Positions 8,767 to 18,953 are shown, counted from the first letter of the stretch. The stretch: 60,790 bases of DNA from an uncultured Clostridia bacterium (GCA_947625685.1 CANQPK010000005.1:1-60790), one strand, 5' to 3'. Notes: generated by a model from the letters alone, not told the origin. Program-made: numbers and translations.

Positions 8767-9807
8767 CTATGTTTGTATCTTAAATATCTTTTTTATATCC
8801 TCTTCAAATTCTTCTTCTTCTCCAATGATTTCTTTTCTATAATCATCAAAGTAACTATTTTGTTCTTCATAGTTCTCCAAGCAAAGTTTTATTTTTTCAA
8901 GTATTTTATCTATATTTTCTTCTTTATCATCAAATTTGAAATCATCTTTTATAGGGACATCTTCATGATATTTTGCAGAGCCTCTCTTCCCCGTTATTAC
9001 ACAGCATCCACACATTGCAGCTTCTCTAGGTATTCTATCTTTTCCTGGATGATTTCCGAAGTCGATATAAACTTTACTTCTTAATAATAAGTCCAATACT
9101 TCTTCATTACTCATATTTATTATTGGCACCCAATTTATATTTGGCATTTTGCTTATTAGTTTTTTTGTGAATTCAAAGCCTTTTTTTGGATTATAAAGAA
9201 CATTATCTTCTTTTTCTGGTATTTTATTACTATTTTCGATATATTTTTTATTCAAATAATCTGATAAATATTCGTAGTCTTTTATTCCATTTTCTTTTAA
9301 GAATTCTATAGCATATTGGCTTTGGCACAAATGGTAGTCAGCCTTCTTTATTATATTCAATGAATATGCGATTTTATTTTTTAGTATCATTTTTATAGTT
9401 CTTTTTAATCTATAAGTTTTTATGCAATTTGATATTCCAAGATTAGTATAGATTCCATCGACACTTAACCACCAAATGCATTTTCTGATTTTTTTATATT
9501 TTTTTAGAAGCCATAGTCTTACTTCTGGTATTATCATTAAATTTTTCTCATTATCTTCAATATCTTCTAACTTCATAGATTTATCTATATATATATCAAA
9601 ACTTGCATTTCTATATTTTTTATCTTCTTCTTTTGTTCCATAATATGCCATAGTTACATCAATTCCCATTTTGTCTAATTTGTTTGCTAATTGATGTAAT
9701 AACTCTGGTCCTCCAGTTTTTACATAAGCAGGACACACTATATATACTTTTGTGTCTTTGTAAATATCTATCATTTTATAATTTTCCTCTCTTAGTTTTT
9801 CTTCCAT
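8767..9807 (-). CDS. Glycosyltransferase, family-4-like
   Basis: This 346-residue soluble protein has a GT-B-like N-terminus, VYIVCPAYVKTGGPELLHQL, and a C-terminal nucleotide-sugar-type region, DFGNHPGKDRIPREAAMCGC. That region resembles the conserved ExxxxG region of GT4 enzymes. It probably adds a sugar in assembly of the surface glycan encoded by the operon; the specificity is unknown. The ATG at 9807 has no clear ribosome site. The ATG at 9774, preceded by GAGAGG, is a plausible alternative giving a protein 11 residues shorter. Confidence 0.7.
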   Translation of the reverse strand: MEEKLREENYKMIDIYKDTKVYIVCPAYVKTGGPELLHQLANKLDKMGIDVTMAYYGTKEEDKKYRNASFDIYIDKSMKLEDIEDNEKNLMIIPEVRLWLLKKYKKIRKCIWWLSVDGIYTNLGISNCIKTYRLKRTIKMILKNKIAYSLNIIKKADYHLCQSQYAIEFLKENGIKDYEYLSDYLNKKYIENSNKIPEKEDNVLYNPKKGFEFTKKLISKMPNINWVPIINMSNEEVLDLLLRSKVYIDFGNHPGKDRIPREAAMCGCCVITGKRGSAKYHEDVPIKDDFKFDDKEENIDKILEKIKLCLENYEEQNSYFDDYRKEIIGEEEEFEEDIKKIFKIQT

Positions 9808-9816
9808 TTAATATTT

Positions 9817-10857
9817 TTAATCTATTTCATTAAAATATTTTACTGTATTTTCTATTCCTGTTCTTAGAGAAACTTCTGGTTTCCATCCTAAAGTTTCTAG
9901 CTTAGTTGTATCAAGAGGTACTCTTGCAAATTTTACATATTGATTTTGGTTTTCTTCTATATTAAATACTACTTCTGTATCTTGATACATTTCTTTCATC
10001 ATAAATGCTAAATCTTTTATAGAAATTTCTTCTGTTTCGTTTGATATGTTATAAGCTTCATTTGGTTTATCATTAACGGTTATCATTAATAATGCTGAAA
10101 TTACATCCGTTATATAACAAAATGCTCTCTTTGCATCTCCTTTGCTTTTTAACACTATATTTTCTTTATTTACAATGTAAGAAATTAAGTCTGACATTAT
10201 TCTTCCATCATTATTAATTATCATTCCTGGTCCATAAGCATGTGCGATCCTAACTATTTTGTATTTTATATCATATTGATATGCATAGCTAACAATTAAG
10301 TTTTCTGCCATTCGCTTACTCTCTGGATAGCAAGATCTAAGTTCAAGGCATTCTAAGGCACCCATATCTGTTTCTTTTATTTTTTCTTTACCTTGTATTT
10401 CTCCATATATTTCTCTGGTAGATGTAAATAGCACCTCTGCCCCACTTTTTTTTGCAAGTTCTAATACATTTAATGTACCTATAACATTTGCTTTTATAAT
10501 TCCTACTGGGTCTTTTGTTATTGTACTTGGATTTGCTGAACTTGCCATATGTATTATATAGTCTACTTTTTCTGGTATGTAGATTGAATCGCAAACATTT
10601 TGAACTATTGGAATTATATCATTTCTTGTTGATAATTCTGTGATTTTTTCTAGCCTATCTATATCCATTACTAATGCATATATTTTAATGTTTGCATTTT
10701 TAGTATCATTTAAATACATAAGTGTATACATATAATATGAAGCAATCATTCCACTTGCTCCTGTTATTAATATGGTTTTATTATATAATTTTTCAAAATC
10801 TATATTTTGATTCATCATATTTTTTAAATCACTTTGGACTACTTCACTTTTATACAT
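9817..10857 (-). CDS. NAD-dependent epimerase/dehydratase (extended SDR)
   Basis: This is a 346-residue extended short-chain dehydrogenase. The nucleotide-binding glycine motif ITGASGMIAS lies near residue 32 and the catalytic Tyr-x3-Lys is in CYPESKRMAEN near residue 180. Proteins of this class act on nucleotide-activated sugars as epimerases, dehydratases or decarboxylases. It starts 6 nt after the IspD-like gene, so the two probably act consecutively on a CDP-linked sugar or polyol; that substrate is an inference. Confidence 0.8.
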   Translation of the reverse strand: MYKSEVVQSDLKNMMNQNIDFEKLYNKTILITGASGMIASYYMYTLMYLNDTKNANIKIYALVMDIDRLEKITELSTRNDIIPIVQNVCDSIYIPEKVDYIIHMASSANPSTITKDPVGIIKANVIGTLNVLELAKKSGAEVLFTSTREIYGEIQGKEKIKETDMGALECLELRSCYPESKRMAENLIVSYAYQYDIKYKIVRIAHAYGPGMIINNDGRIMSDLISYIVNKENIVLKSKGDAKRAFCYITDVISALLMITVNDKPNEAYNISNETEEISIKDLAFMMKEMYQDTEVVFNIEENQNQYVKFARVPLDTTKLETLGWKPEVSLRTGIENTVKYFNEID

Positions 10858-10862
10858 ATCAT

Positions 10863-11576
10863 CTACTCCTCTATATTATTTCTTCTTTTACATATTGACT
10901 CTGCAAGTGCAATATCTTTTATAGTTGTAATTTTTATATTATCATAATCTGTTAAAACAACTGAAAGTTTCTTTCCATATTCATTCATTAATGTACAAGT
11001 ATCAATTGAATCTATTATTCCATCTCTTTGTGCCATAAGATGTACTTCGTAAACATCTTTTAAATAAAAACTTTGTGGTGCTTTTGCTACAAGTGATTCA
11101 CTTCTTTTTATTACTTCTTTAATGTTTTTATTTTCATCTATTAATACTTCTGTTTCTGTTGAAAATACAGATGATATACTGCTTCCTTTTTCCTTTACAT
11201 TTTCTATGTTTCTATCAATCAATTCATCATCTATAAATGGTCTAACTCCATCATGTATAAGTACAATTGTAGATTCTAAATCATACATCTCTGCTGCACA
11301 TTTTATCCCATTAAAGATAGACATATGTCCAGTCTCTCCTCCTGGCACTATTTTTGCAACTTTTTTTATATTGTATTTTTTTAGCAAATCTTCTAGATAG
11401 CCTATCCATTCTTCTTTTGAGGCTATTATAATTGCATCAATATTTTTGTTGTTTTCAAAAACTTCTAATGTATGTATTATTATAGGTTTACCACATATTT
11501 CTATAAATTGCTTTGGTTTGTCTGTTTGTCCCATTCTTTTTCCAACTCCACCTGCAAATATAACAGCTACATTCAT
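10863..11576 (-). CDS. IspD/TarI-type cytidylyltransferase
   Basis: This 237-residue cytidylyltransferase has the CTP-binding signature VIFAGGVGKRMG at the N-terminus, KPKQF and a central IHDGVRPFI motif. IspD itself works in isoprenoid synthesis. Copies located in envelope clusters are usually ribitol-5-phosphate (TarI/Bcs1-like) or related cytidylyltransferases that supply CDP-polyols. The adjacent SDR gene and the LicD gene two genes upstream in the operon fit a teichoic-acid-like or capsular polymer. A housekeeping IspD role cannot be excluded. Confidence 0.75.
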   Translation of the reverse strand: MNVAVIFAGGVGKRMGQTDKPKQFIEICGKPIIIHTLEVFENNKNIDAIIIASKEEWIGYLEDLLKKYNIKKVAKIVPGGETGHMSIFNGIKCAAEMYDLESTIVLIHDGVRPFIDDELIDRNIENVKEKGSSISSVFSTETEVLIDENKNIKEVIKRSESLVAKAPQSFYLKDVYEVHLMAQRDGIIDSIDTCTLMNEYGKKLSVVLTDYDNIKITTIKDIALAESICKRRNNIEE

Positions 11577-11578
11577 AT

Positions 11579-12639
11579 TTATCCTTCCTTTTTTATTATA
11601 TTATCTAATTCTTCTATAAAATATATTGGTGAGAATTCTCCACTATATCCATAATCTACATTTTCTTGTGATTTTACCCATTCAAAGTCTATATCGTCAA
11701 ATTGGTCAAAAACTTTCATATATTTTTCGTTATAGAATTTTAAGTTTTTTACATTAGGATTATTGGTTAATAGTTTTTTATTATAGCATACCGCTTCAAA
11801 ATATCTAAGAGTTTGTGATTTTTGTCCTTTTTGTAAAAATTCAATAACGCAATTTGTTTTTTTAACTTCTTCTATTACATCCTTATAGTTTATTTTTTCT
11901 TTATGCATATTGAATCCTTTATTTCTATAGTCTAATGTTTTTCCCTGGTTTTCTATAACATCAAACCTAACATTTACATTGTTTTCTTCAAACTTTTTAT
12001 AAAGCTCTACTATTTCAGTTGTTCTTCCGGACTTTTAATGCTCCCATAAAATATGCATCTGTTTCAATATCTGCCTTATTTTCTTCTTGTCTGACTGGAT
12101 AGTAGTGTTCGTTCAAATAAATATATCCATATTTTTTTGAATCTTCCAAATCGAATGTAACTATATAATCCCATATTTTGTTATGGCGATATTCTTCTAT
12201 AATATGTCCTGCTGGTGAGTTTACTCCGGACAGTGTCCATAAGTATTAATACTAATTTTACATTTTCATATTTTGCATATCTTTTTATAAGAGAAAATGG
12301 TACTTCCCAAAAAATTATTACAGGTAACATTATAACATAGTTTTTTTCTTTTTCTATTTTAAGTTTTCTTAAATTTCCATACCACATATCTCTAAATGGC
12401 AAATGCAAAATTTTATTTATTTTTTCACTTAAGTGTACTTTTCTGATTATCTTTGTCAAAATATTATTACATTGTTTTTTCTTAAAATCTATACATGTTG
12501 CATTATCTAGTTTTTCTATATCTGAAAAATAATTCATATTGTTTTCAAACTCATAATTTAAGTATATATATTGTGTTTTCATTTCTATATCCTTTCTAAT
12601 ATATTCTAAGTTTGAATAAAGATAATTTTTTATTTCCAA
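11579..12639 (-). CDS. Glycosyltransferase-like envelope protein, read through two CGG +1 shifts
   Basis: The coding sequence is broken twice. After 137 codons GTC-CGG is met at 12228, and 66 codons later GTC-CGG occurs at 12029. Skipping the C each time and reading GGA as Gly gives one 352-residue protein (joins MDTV-GVNS and GALKV-GRTTE). The product resembles uncharacterised polysaccharide-biosynthesis glycosyltransferases with a YIVTFDLEDSKKYGYIYL segment. Without the shifts only a 152-residue fragment would form. Its start overlaps the LicD stop by 10 bp, as expected for a live operon gene. Frame reconstruction is firm; enzymatic identity is tentative. Confidence 0.7.
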
Positions 12640-13448
12640 TATGCTTTATTATTATGTTCTGTTATTCTTTTTTCTTTTGGTGGTAATTCCATATAATCTC
12701 CATAATGCTTCGTTAAATATTCATCATATCCTGTTGGTATTTTATATTTTTCTCCTTCAAAGTCTGCTAAAGTATAGCCTTGTATAAATGAGCTTGGCAT
12801 TATTTCTTTTTCAGCATATTTTCCACTTATGCAAGCAACCTGAGATGTGTTCTCATATTGTATTGCTATTTGATCTAGTTTTTTTAAAACTTTTGGAATT
12901 AAATTAAATGTTTTTGTAAAACATAAGACTATTTTTTTGAAAAATAACTTTACATTGCTTTTTGTAATTTCTGAAATATCATTAAATTTATATGCAGAGA
13001 TTATTTTGTATAACAATTTATATTTTTTAAATATTTTCTCTGTTTTTTTCTTATCATCTGGTAAAAAGTCAATTGGGAAAATATCAATATATATTCCCAT
13101 TTCTTTTATTGTTCTAAGTTTTCCCTCGTGCAAAATAGTATTTGTATCAACAATTTTTGCAAATGAATAATAATAATCTTCTGTATTAATGTATGTCAAT
13201 ATTTTATGATTTTCTTTACAATTATCATCAAAAATTTCTAGCAAAATTTCATAATCTTTTCTTGGCATCATTACATCTACATCATCATCCCAAGGAATAT
13301 AGCCTTTATGTCTTATAGCTCCAAGTAACGTTCCTCCTCCAAGGAAATAAATTATATTATTATTATCACATATTTCTTTTAATTCTTTTAGCAGTTCTTT
13401 TTGTATATCTCTTTGCTCTTCTAATGATATTTCTTTTTTGTTTTCCAT
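12630..13448 (-). CDS. LicD family phosphotransferase
   Basis: This 272-residue LicD-type nucleotidyltransferase-fold enzyme has the signature FLGGGTLLGAIRHKG followed by IPWDDDVDVMM, where the paired aspartates bind metal. LicD proteins transfer phosphocholine or other phospho-substituents from CDP donors onto teichoic acids or capsules. That fits the cytidylyltransferase in the same operon. The start is placed at the ATG at 13448, though a GTG at 13463 is in frame. It sits between two glycosyltransferase genes with short gaps. Confidence 0.85.
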   Translation of the reverse strand: MENKKEISLEEQRDIQKELLKELKEICDNNNIIYFLGGGTLLGAIRHKGYIPWDDDVDVMMPRKDYEILLEIFDDNCKENHKILTYINTEDYYYSFAKIVDTNTILHEGKLRTIKEMGIYIDIFPIDFLPDDKKKTEKIFKKYKLLYKIISAYKFNDISEITKSNVKLFFKKIVLCFTKTFNLIPKVLKKLDQIAIQYENTSQVACISGKYAEKEIMPSSFIQGYTLADFEGEKYKIPTGYDEYLTKHYGDYMELPPKEKRITEHNNKAYWK

Positions 13449-13466
13449 TTTTCTCACTATCACCTT

Positions 13467-14432
13467 TTATTTATAACATTTAATCATTCTTTTTCTCTTA
13501 ATTTTCCTTAATTTTCCTATGAAAATTGGCATTGTTCCATATATGCAAACTTCTATTTTTTTCTTTAATTTAATTTCTTTTAAATTCATTATTTTTTTAA
13601 ATAGTTTTCTCTTTTCTTTATATACTTTTTCTATATTAAGCTTGTCCTTTATTAAACTGTTTTTGTAAATTATATCACAACATACTTTAAAATTATCAAT
13701 AAAAAGATATGGTAAGTATTCTAACTTATTACTTTCATATATACTTTTTAGTTTATTGTATGAATCTAAGATTGTTAAATACTTTTCATTTATCTTAGAA
13801 TTACTCAAACTTTCATCATTAATGTTATAATGATATAATTTTTCATTTATATATGAGCATTTTTTTACTTTTAACAGATATTCACAATTAAATATCAAAT
13901 CTTCTGAAATAAATATGTTTACGTCAAATTTCATATCTTTTATTATTTCTGTTTTATATAATTTGTTCCACAGATATCCTCTAAAGTAATTCTTGTTCAT
14001 AATATAAGTTAGTGCTTTTTCTGATGTAAATGTTTCTTCTAATTTTGTTTCTCCATTAGGAAAAAAATTGCATATTGATATGTCTGAATTGTTTTTTTCC
14101 ATGCTTTTAACTAGCTTTTCTATTATTGTTGGTTCTGTATAATCATCTGTATCTATAAAGCTTATGTATTTTCCTTTTGCCATACTAATTCCAAGGTTCC
14201 TTGCAGCAGAAGGCCCTTGGTTCTTTTCATGTATTACCTCTATTCTTGCATCTTCTTTAGCATACTCATCACAAATTTTTCCACTATCGTCTTTAGATCC
14301 ATCATCTATTAAAATTATTTGTAGGTTTTTATATGTTTGATTAATTAGACTGTCTAGGCATTTCTTTATGTATTTTTCTGTATTGTAGGCCAATACTAAT
14401 AATGTCACTAATTCTTCTTTCTTTGTCTCCAT
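13467..14432 (-). CDS. Family 2 glycosyltransferase
   Basis: This GT-A enzyme of about 320 residues has the GT2 hallmarks VTLLVLAYNTEKYIKKCLDS, IILIDDGSKDDSG and YISFIDTDDY (DxD). It transfers a sugar from a nucleotide donor to a growing lipid-linked glycan at the inner membrane face. The ATG at 14432 is supported by AGGAG 8 nt upstream; a TTG six bases earlier is in frame. The gene begins 92 bp inside the 3' end of the Wzy-like gene, an unusually long overlap for this region. Confidence 0.85.
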   Translation of the reverse strand: METKKEELVTLLVLAYNTEKYIKKCLDSLINQTYKNLQIILIDDGSKDDSGKICDEYAKEDARIEVIHEKNQGPSAARNLGISMAKGKYISFIDTDDYTEPTIIEKLVKSMEKNNSDISICNFFPNGETKLEETFTSEKALTYIMNKNYFRGYLWNKLYKTEIIKDMKFDVNIFISEDLIFNCEYLLKVKKCSYINEKLYHYNINDESLSNSKINEKYLTILDSYNKLKSIYESNKLEYLPYLFIDNFKVCCDIIYKNSLIKDKLNIEKVYKEKRKLFKKIMNLKEIKLKKKIEVCIYGTMPIFIGKLRKIKRKRMIKCYK

Positions 14433-15535
14433 TTTCAATACTCCTATTAAATATGCAATTTCCTAAAACCAATAAAGGTATTGCAAGTGTTGTATTTGTC
14501 ATTAATGCTTCAGATATACTATATATCGTAAATACTATAACTGTAATATTGTCTTTTATATCCATGTTTTTGTTATATTTTATAAATAGGTAAGATAATA
14601 TAAAAATATATATTATTCCATAATTGATTATCATTTTTCCGTATAGATTGTCTAGAACTAGTTCCTGTTCATCATATGGAATTCCTTGGCCTAGTATAGT
14701 CATTCCATTTGCATTAAGTCCTTTTTCCATATACCAAATCCTTCCGGCTTATGATGTTATCAATTTTTTTATCAATTATAGTGTATTCTCCACTGCCTAA
14801 ACATAAAGTGCAAAATATTAATATAGAAAATGCTATAAATGCGAATTTCCCTGCTTTTTGAAATATTTTATTTTTTAATTCTACTTTTATATTTATTTTT
14901 GAAATAAAGAATAGCACCATTATTAGTCCAACAATTAACATTGATGTTCTGCTTCTTGTTGTAATTCCTAAAAGTACCATTAACAATATTCCTACTATAT
15001 ATTTCATTATATCTCTTTTATCATCATATATTAAATACAAATAAGCTAAATATGTTGATATAATAATTAGTGATACATAGTTTGGATGTCCTAGCATAAA
15101 ACTATGTCTTACTGTTCCATCCTTTGCATAATAGAACATTATGAAATCTGGATTAGTATATAAATATATTAAATATATAACTATATGTATAGAAAGCATA
15201 AATACATTAGTACATACAATTATTTTCAATATTTTTTTAAAATCAACATCTTTTATAGCAATTATCATAAGTGTTGTTAATATAATGTTATACTCATTTA
15301 TTCTTATTGAAGTATATCCTGCAATAAGAATTATTGGTATCATGTATTTCCATTGTTTTAATGTATATCTTTCTAAATATATTTTTGTTAATAGTAGTAT
15401 AATAATTACTAATGTTATTATTTTGCTTAATATATTTGGAATTTGAAAAATTTGTGATGTGGAATAATAGATTTTAATTGCTAGTAATATTACACTTATA
15501 TAGTACAGGTTCGTTTTTTTTATGTTTTTTAGCAT
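14341..15535 (-). CDS. Wzy-like polysaccharide polymerase, read through one CGG +1 shift
   Basis: This is a polytopic membrane protein (about ten hydrophobic segments) resembling O-antigen ligases/polymerases (GTRSRTSML..., a periplasmic loop, then GKMIINYG). The frame breaks after codon 263 at AGC-CGG (14746). Skipping the C restores IIS-GRIWYMEKGLNANG and the remaining 133 residues, for 397 residues in total. It lies between two GT2 genes, and its 3' end overlaps the next gene by 92 bp. It is expected to polymerise repeat units on the outer membrane face. Confidence 0.7.
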
Positions 15536-15560
15536 ATTATTTCCCTCATTTCAATTTAAC

Positions 15561-16538
15561 CTAAATTCTTCCTGTAACCTTCCTGTATATACACCAGAAA
15601 AATTTAAATATAGGTAATCCCATATTTAGTAAAACAATTGCTATTTTATCTCTAGCAGGTGTATTTTTACAAGTTAATACATCCTTTTGATTCTTTTTAA
15701 TATCTAAGATAATATTTTTTTCCATTTCCTTATTTCTTGGATTTGTGAATATAAGAATCCTAAGTATCCTAAATTTTGAATAAATATCAAATCTTTCGAC
15801 TGCTTTTTGAAGTTCAGGATATTTTTTGCTTATAAATTCAAGCATTTCTTTTGTATGCTTTATATAATCTTCTTCATTTTTATTAAATTGTTGTTGCTTT
15901 GATATAGATCCAACTCTCGCAACATAGTAATAGCATTTTTTGTTTCCATATGCTATATTTTCTGCTTTTTCTATTAGTTTATACACTACTGCTGTATCTT
16001 CATATGCTTTTCCTTTTGGGAATTCATATTCTTCCCATAATTCCGTTAAATACATTTTTCCATATGCTGCAACTTCTATTCCTTTTGCAAATAACATATT
16101 TTCAAATGCTTGTTTACTATTTAAAAGTTCTTCTTTCTCTTTCTCTCTTTTTTGTATTTTTGTTTCTTTCCATACAGTTTTTATTCCGCATATAGATAAT
16201 TTCACATTATATTTTTTTATCAACTCATACAAATATTCCACATAATCTTCCGTTATGTAGTCATCTGAATCAATAAATGTTATATATTTTCCATTTGCAT
16301 TTTTTATTCCTATATTTCTCGCATCTGATAAACCGCCATTTTCTTTGTGTATTACTTTTATCCTTGTATCTTTTTTGGCATATTCATCACAAATTTTTCC
16401 ACAATTATCTGGTGATCCATCATTTACTAGTATAATTTCTAGATTTTTATAGCTTTGATTAATAATGCTATCCAGACATTTTTGTAGATATTTTTCGACT
16501 TTATATATAGGTATAACAACTGTTATTAAATCTTCCAT
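15561..16538 (-). CDS. Family 2 glycosyltransferase, first gene of the polysaccharide operon
   Basis: This 325-residue GT2 enzyme has VVIPIYKVEKYLQKCLDS at the N-terminus, EIILVNDGSPDNCG, and the metal-binding YITFIDSDDY near residue 90. The C-terminal helices end in a basic tail (IYRKVTGRI), which suggests membrane association. It is a paralog of the enzyme at 13467. It begins the minus-strand operon and is divergent from the dodecin/spoVA genes across about 247 bp. Confidence 0.88.
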   Translation of the reverse strand: MEDLITVVIPIYKVEKYLQKCLDSIINQSYKNLEIILVNDGSPDNCGKICDEYAKKDTRIKVIHKENGGLSDARNIGIKNANGKYITFIDSDDYITEDYVEYLYELIKKYNVKLSICGIKTVWKETKIQKREKEKEELLNSKQAFENMLFAKGIEVAAYGKMYLTELWEEYEFPKGKAYEDTAVVYKLIEKAENIAYGNKKCYYYVARVGSISKQQQFNKNEEDYIKHTKEMLEFISKKYPELQKAVERFDIYSKFRILRILIFTNPRNKEMEKNIILDIKKNQKDVLTCKNTPARDKIAIVLLNMGLPIFKFFWCIYRKVTGRI

Positions 16539-16785
16539 ATTCTATAAACTCTTTCATATTTTTATCTATAATTGTATTGTAACTATATTTTTCTTTATTA
16601 TAACAAAAGGTATTTATATTTTCAAGTTTTTTCTATTCCCTTTTTTAATAATTATATAATTGTTTTTCTTAAAGAGTCAACAACTCTTCTATAATAAATA
16701 GTATTTTGCTTCTTTGTATAATTTTATATAAATTGTAAATAATAGTTAGCAGAATTTACTTTCATTTAAAAGAAAGGAGGATTTT

Positions 16786-16998
16786 ATGACTCAAAAACAT
16801 TTATTAATTACTGGTACTTCCACAGTTTCTTGGAAGGATGCTATTGTACAAACAATTAGTGAAGCTTCTAAAACAATAGATTATTTAACTTCTGTCAAAA
16901 TTTTAGAGCAAAGAGCAACTATCTCAGGTAAAAAAATTTCTGAATATATTGTAGACTTAGATTTAGTATTTAATATTGACAGAGAAAGAGAAGATTAA
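16786..16998 (+). CDS. Dodecin family flavin-binding protein
   Basis: This 70-residue protein matches dodecins, small proteins that assemble into hollow dodecamers storing flavins or CoA. The visible signature is GTSTVSWKDAIVQTISEASKTI, followed by VKILEQRATISGK and a final beta-strand. An AAAGGAGG ribosome site precedes the ATG. It lies 24 nt ahead of spoVAC and is probably cotranscribed with it, which would place it in the forespore. That link is an inference from position. Confidence 0.8.
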   Translation: MTQKHLLITGTSTVSWKDAIVQTISEASKTIDYLTSVKILEQRATISGKKISEYIVDLDLVFNIDRERED

Positions 16999-17022
16999 TT
17001 TTATGAAAGGAATGATTTACTT

Positions 17023-17487
17023 ATGGATAAAATAGAAACAAATGAGCAATATCAAAATTATGTGGATAAAAAGACTCCAAATTCTCCTATCATAAAAAAC
17101 TGCTTCAATGCTTTTTGGGTAGGTGGATTAATTTGTTCTATTGGACAATTGATTTCAGATTTTTGCAAATTTAGAGGTTTTAACGAAGAATCGTCTGGTA
17201 GTATTGTTGCAATTATTCTAATTGGTTTAAGCGCATTTTTAACTGGCTTAAATCTATTTAATAAGATTGGAAAATTTGCTGGTGCAGGTTCTATTGTACC
17301 AATTACTGGTTTTTCTAATTCTATTGTTTCTCCTGCAATGGAGTATAAATCTGAAGGCTATATAATGGGAGTTGGTGCAAAAATGTTTACTGTTGCAGGT
17401 CCAGTTCTTGTTTATGGTATTTCTGCTTCTATTATAGTTGGAATCGTTTATCTTATTTTTAACACTCAAAGTGTTGTTTTAGTTTAA
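17023..17487 (+). CDS. spoVAC: Stage V sporulation protein AC
   Basis: This 154-residue inner-spore-membrane protein belongs to the SpoVA channel that moves dipicolinic acid into the forespore and releases it at germination. The N-terminal helix is soluble. Four or five hydrophobic segments follow, with the family sequence FWVGGLICSIGQLISDF near residue 30, GAGSIVPITGFSNSIVSPAM and GAKMFTVAGPVLVYG. The order spoVAC-spoVAD-spoVAE is the canonical core, which makes the organism spore-forming. No in-frame CGG is present. Confidence 0.93.
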   Translation: MDKIETNEQYQNYVDKKTPNSPIIKNCFNAFWVGGLICSIGQLISDFCKFRGFNEESSGSIVAIILIGLSAFLTGLNLFNKIGKFAGAGSIVPITGFSNSIVSPAMEYKSEGYIMGVGAKMFTVAGPVLVYGISASIIVGIVYLIFNTQSVVLV

Positions 17488-17542
17488 GTTTTAGACATTT
17501 TTTATACTTACTTTTTATGAAATTTTTGAAAGGAATGATATA

Positions 17543-18549
17543 ATGCAAAAATTAGGAAAGCAAACAATTAAATTTGATAATCCACCAAAAATAATTGAAA
17601 CTGCATCTATTGTTGGTCCTAAAGAAGCCGAAGGTCCTCTTGCAAAGTATTTTGATACTCTACTTGAAGATGAATTTTGGGGTGAAAAAACTTGGGAAAA
17701 AGCTGAAAGTAAGATTATAAAACAAGCAGTAGAACTCGTAATAAATAAAGCTGGACTTTCACCTAGTAATATTGATTTTTGTTTTGCAGGAGACCTACTT
17801 AATCAGTGTATTTCATCTAGCTTTGGGTTGCGTGAATTGAATATTCCATACTTTCGGAATATTTGGTGCTTGTTCTACTTTTGTTGAAGGTATGATTTTG
17901 GCAAGTATTTTGGCTGATAGTGGTGCAGCAAAAAATATTCTTTTTTCTGCTTGTAGTCATTTTTGCAGTGCAGAAAAACAATTTAGGTTTCCATTAGAAC
18001 TTGGTAATCAAAGGCCTCCTTCTTCACAATGGACTGTTACAGGTGCTGGTGCTTCTATTATTTCTTCTTCAGGTGTAGGACCAGCAGTTGATTGTGTTAC
18101 TGCCCGGCAAAATTGTTGATAAAGGCATAAAAGACGCAAATAATATGGGTGCCGCTATGGCTCCTGCTGCTGTTGATACAATTCTTACACATTTTCAAGA
18201 TACTGGTAGAAATCCTAGTTATTATGATGCTATTATCAGTGGAGATTTGGGTCATATTGGTAAAGAAATAGTTATTGAGATGTTACAAACTTATGGATAC
18301 AATGTAAAGTCTAATTATAATGATTGTGGTGTTTTAATCTTTGACAAAGAAACTCAAGATACTCATTCAGGTGGTAGCGGTTGTGCTTGTTGTGCAACAG
18401 TTTTTTCTGGTTATCTATATAATATGTTAAAGAATAAAAAGTATCATAAGATATTATTTATTGCAACAGGTGCTTTGACAAATTCTACTACTTCTCAGCA
18501 AGGTGAAAGTATCCCTGGAATTGCTCATGCTGCTTCAATTGAATTTTAG
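17543..18549 (+). CDS. spoVAD: Stage V sporulation protein AD, read through two CGG +1 shifts
   Basis: SpoVAD has a thiolase-like fold and forms the cytoplasmic DPA-binding plug of the SpoVA channel. The frame breaks at TTT-CGG (17855) and GCC-CGG (18105). Skipping C each time gives joins IPYF-GIFGACST and VTA-GKIVDKGIKD and a 334-residue product, the usual SpoVAD length. Other family motifs include DAIISGDLGHIG, GGSGCACCATVF and the C-terminal GESIPGIAHA. Without recoding the product would stop at 114 residues. Spacing to spoVAE is 13 nt with its own ribosome site. A single-copy sporulation gene broken twice in the same way argues against decay. Confidence 0.88.
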
Positions 18550-18562
18550 GAGGTGAAACCAT

Positions 18563-18953
18563 ATGAATGATTTTTTAAATAGCTTACAAATTATGGATTA
18601 TGTTTGGTGTTTTATAGTTGGTGGCCTCATTTGCGTAATTGGACAAATATTAATTGATAAAACAAAAATAACCTCTGCTAGAATTCTTGTACTTTTTGTA
18701 ACAATGGGTGCTATTTTAGGTGGACTTGGAATATACAAATATCTTGTTGACTTTGCAGGGGCTCGGTGCTACTGTTCCTATTACAGGATTTGGATATAAT
18801 CTAGCTAAAGGTGCAATTAAAGGTGTTACTGAATCTGGTTTGCTTGGTGCTTTTACTGGTGGAATCAAGGCTGCTGCCGGTGGTATTGCTGCTGCTGTAT
18901 TCTTTGGATATATCGCATCTCTTATTTCGAAACCTAAAATGAAAAAGCAATAA
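18563..18953 (+). CDS. spoVAE: Stage V sporulation protein AE, read through one CGG +1 shift
   Basis: This is a small polytopic SpoVA membrane subunit. The first 67 codons (YVWCFIVGGLICVIGQIL...) run to GCT-CGG at 18764. Skipping the C gives FAGA-GATVPITGFGYN, the conserved SpoVAE glycine-rich motif, and completes a 129-residue protein with the AAGGIAAAVFFGY C-terminal helix. It is the last gene of the operon. The unshifted frame would end 11 codons later, inside the motif. Confidence 0.88.

Noticed and set aside
16539-16785. Sigma-G promoter upstream of dodecin/spoVA
   Set aside because: A forespore promoter is expected, but I could not pick -35/-10 elements with confidence in this AT-rich stretch, so none is annotated.
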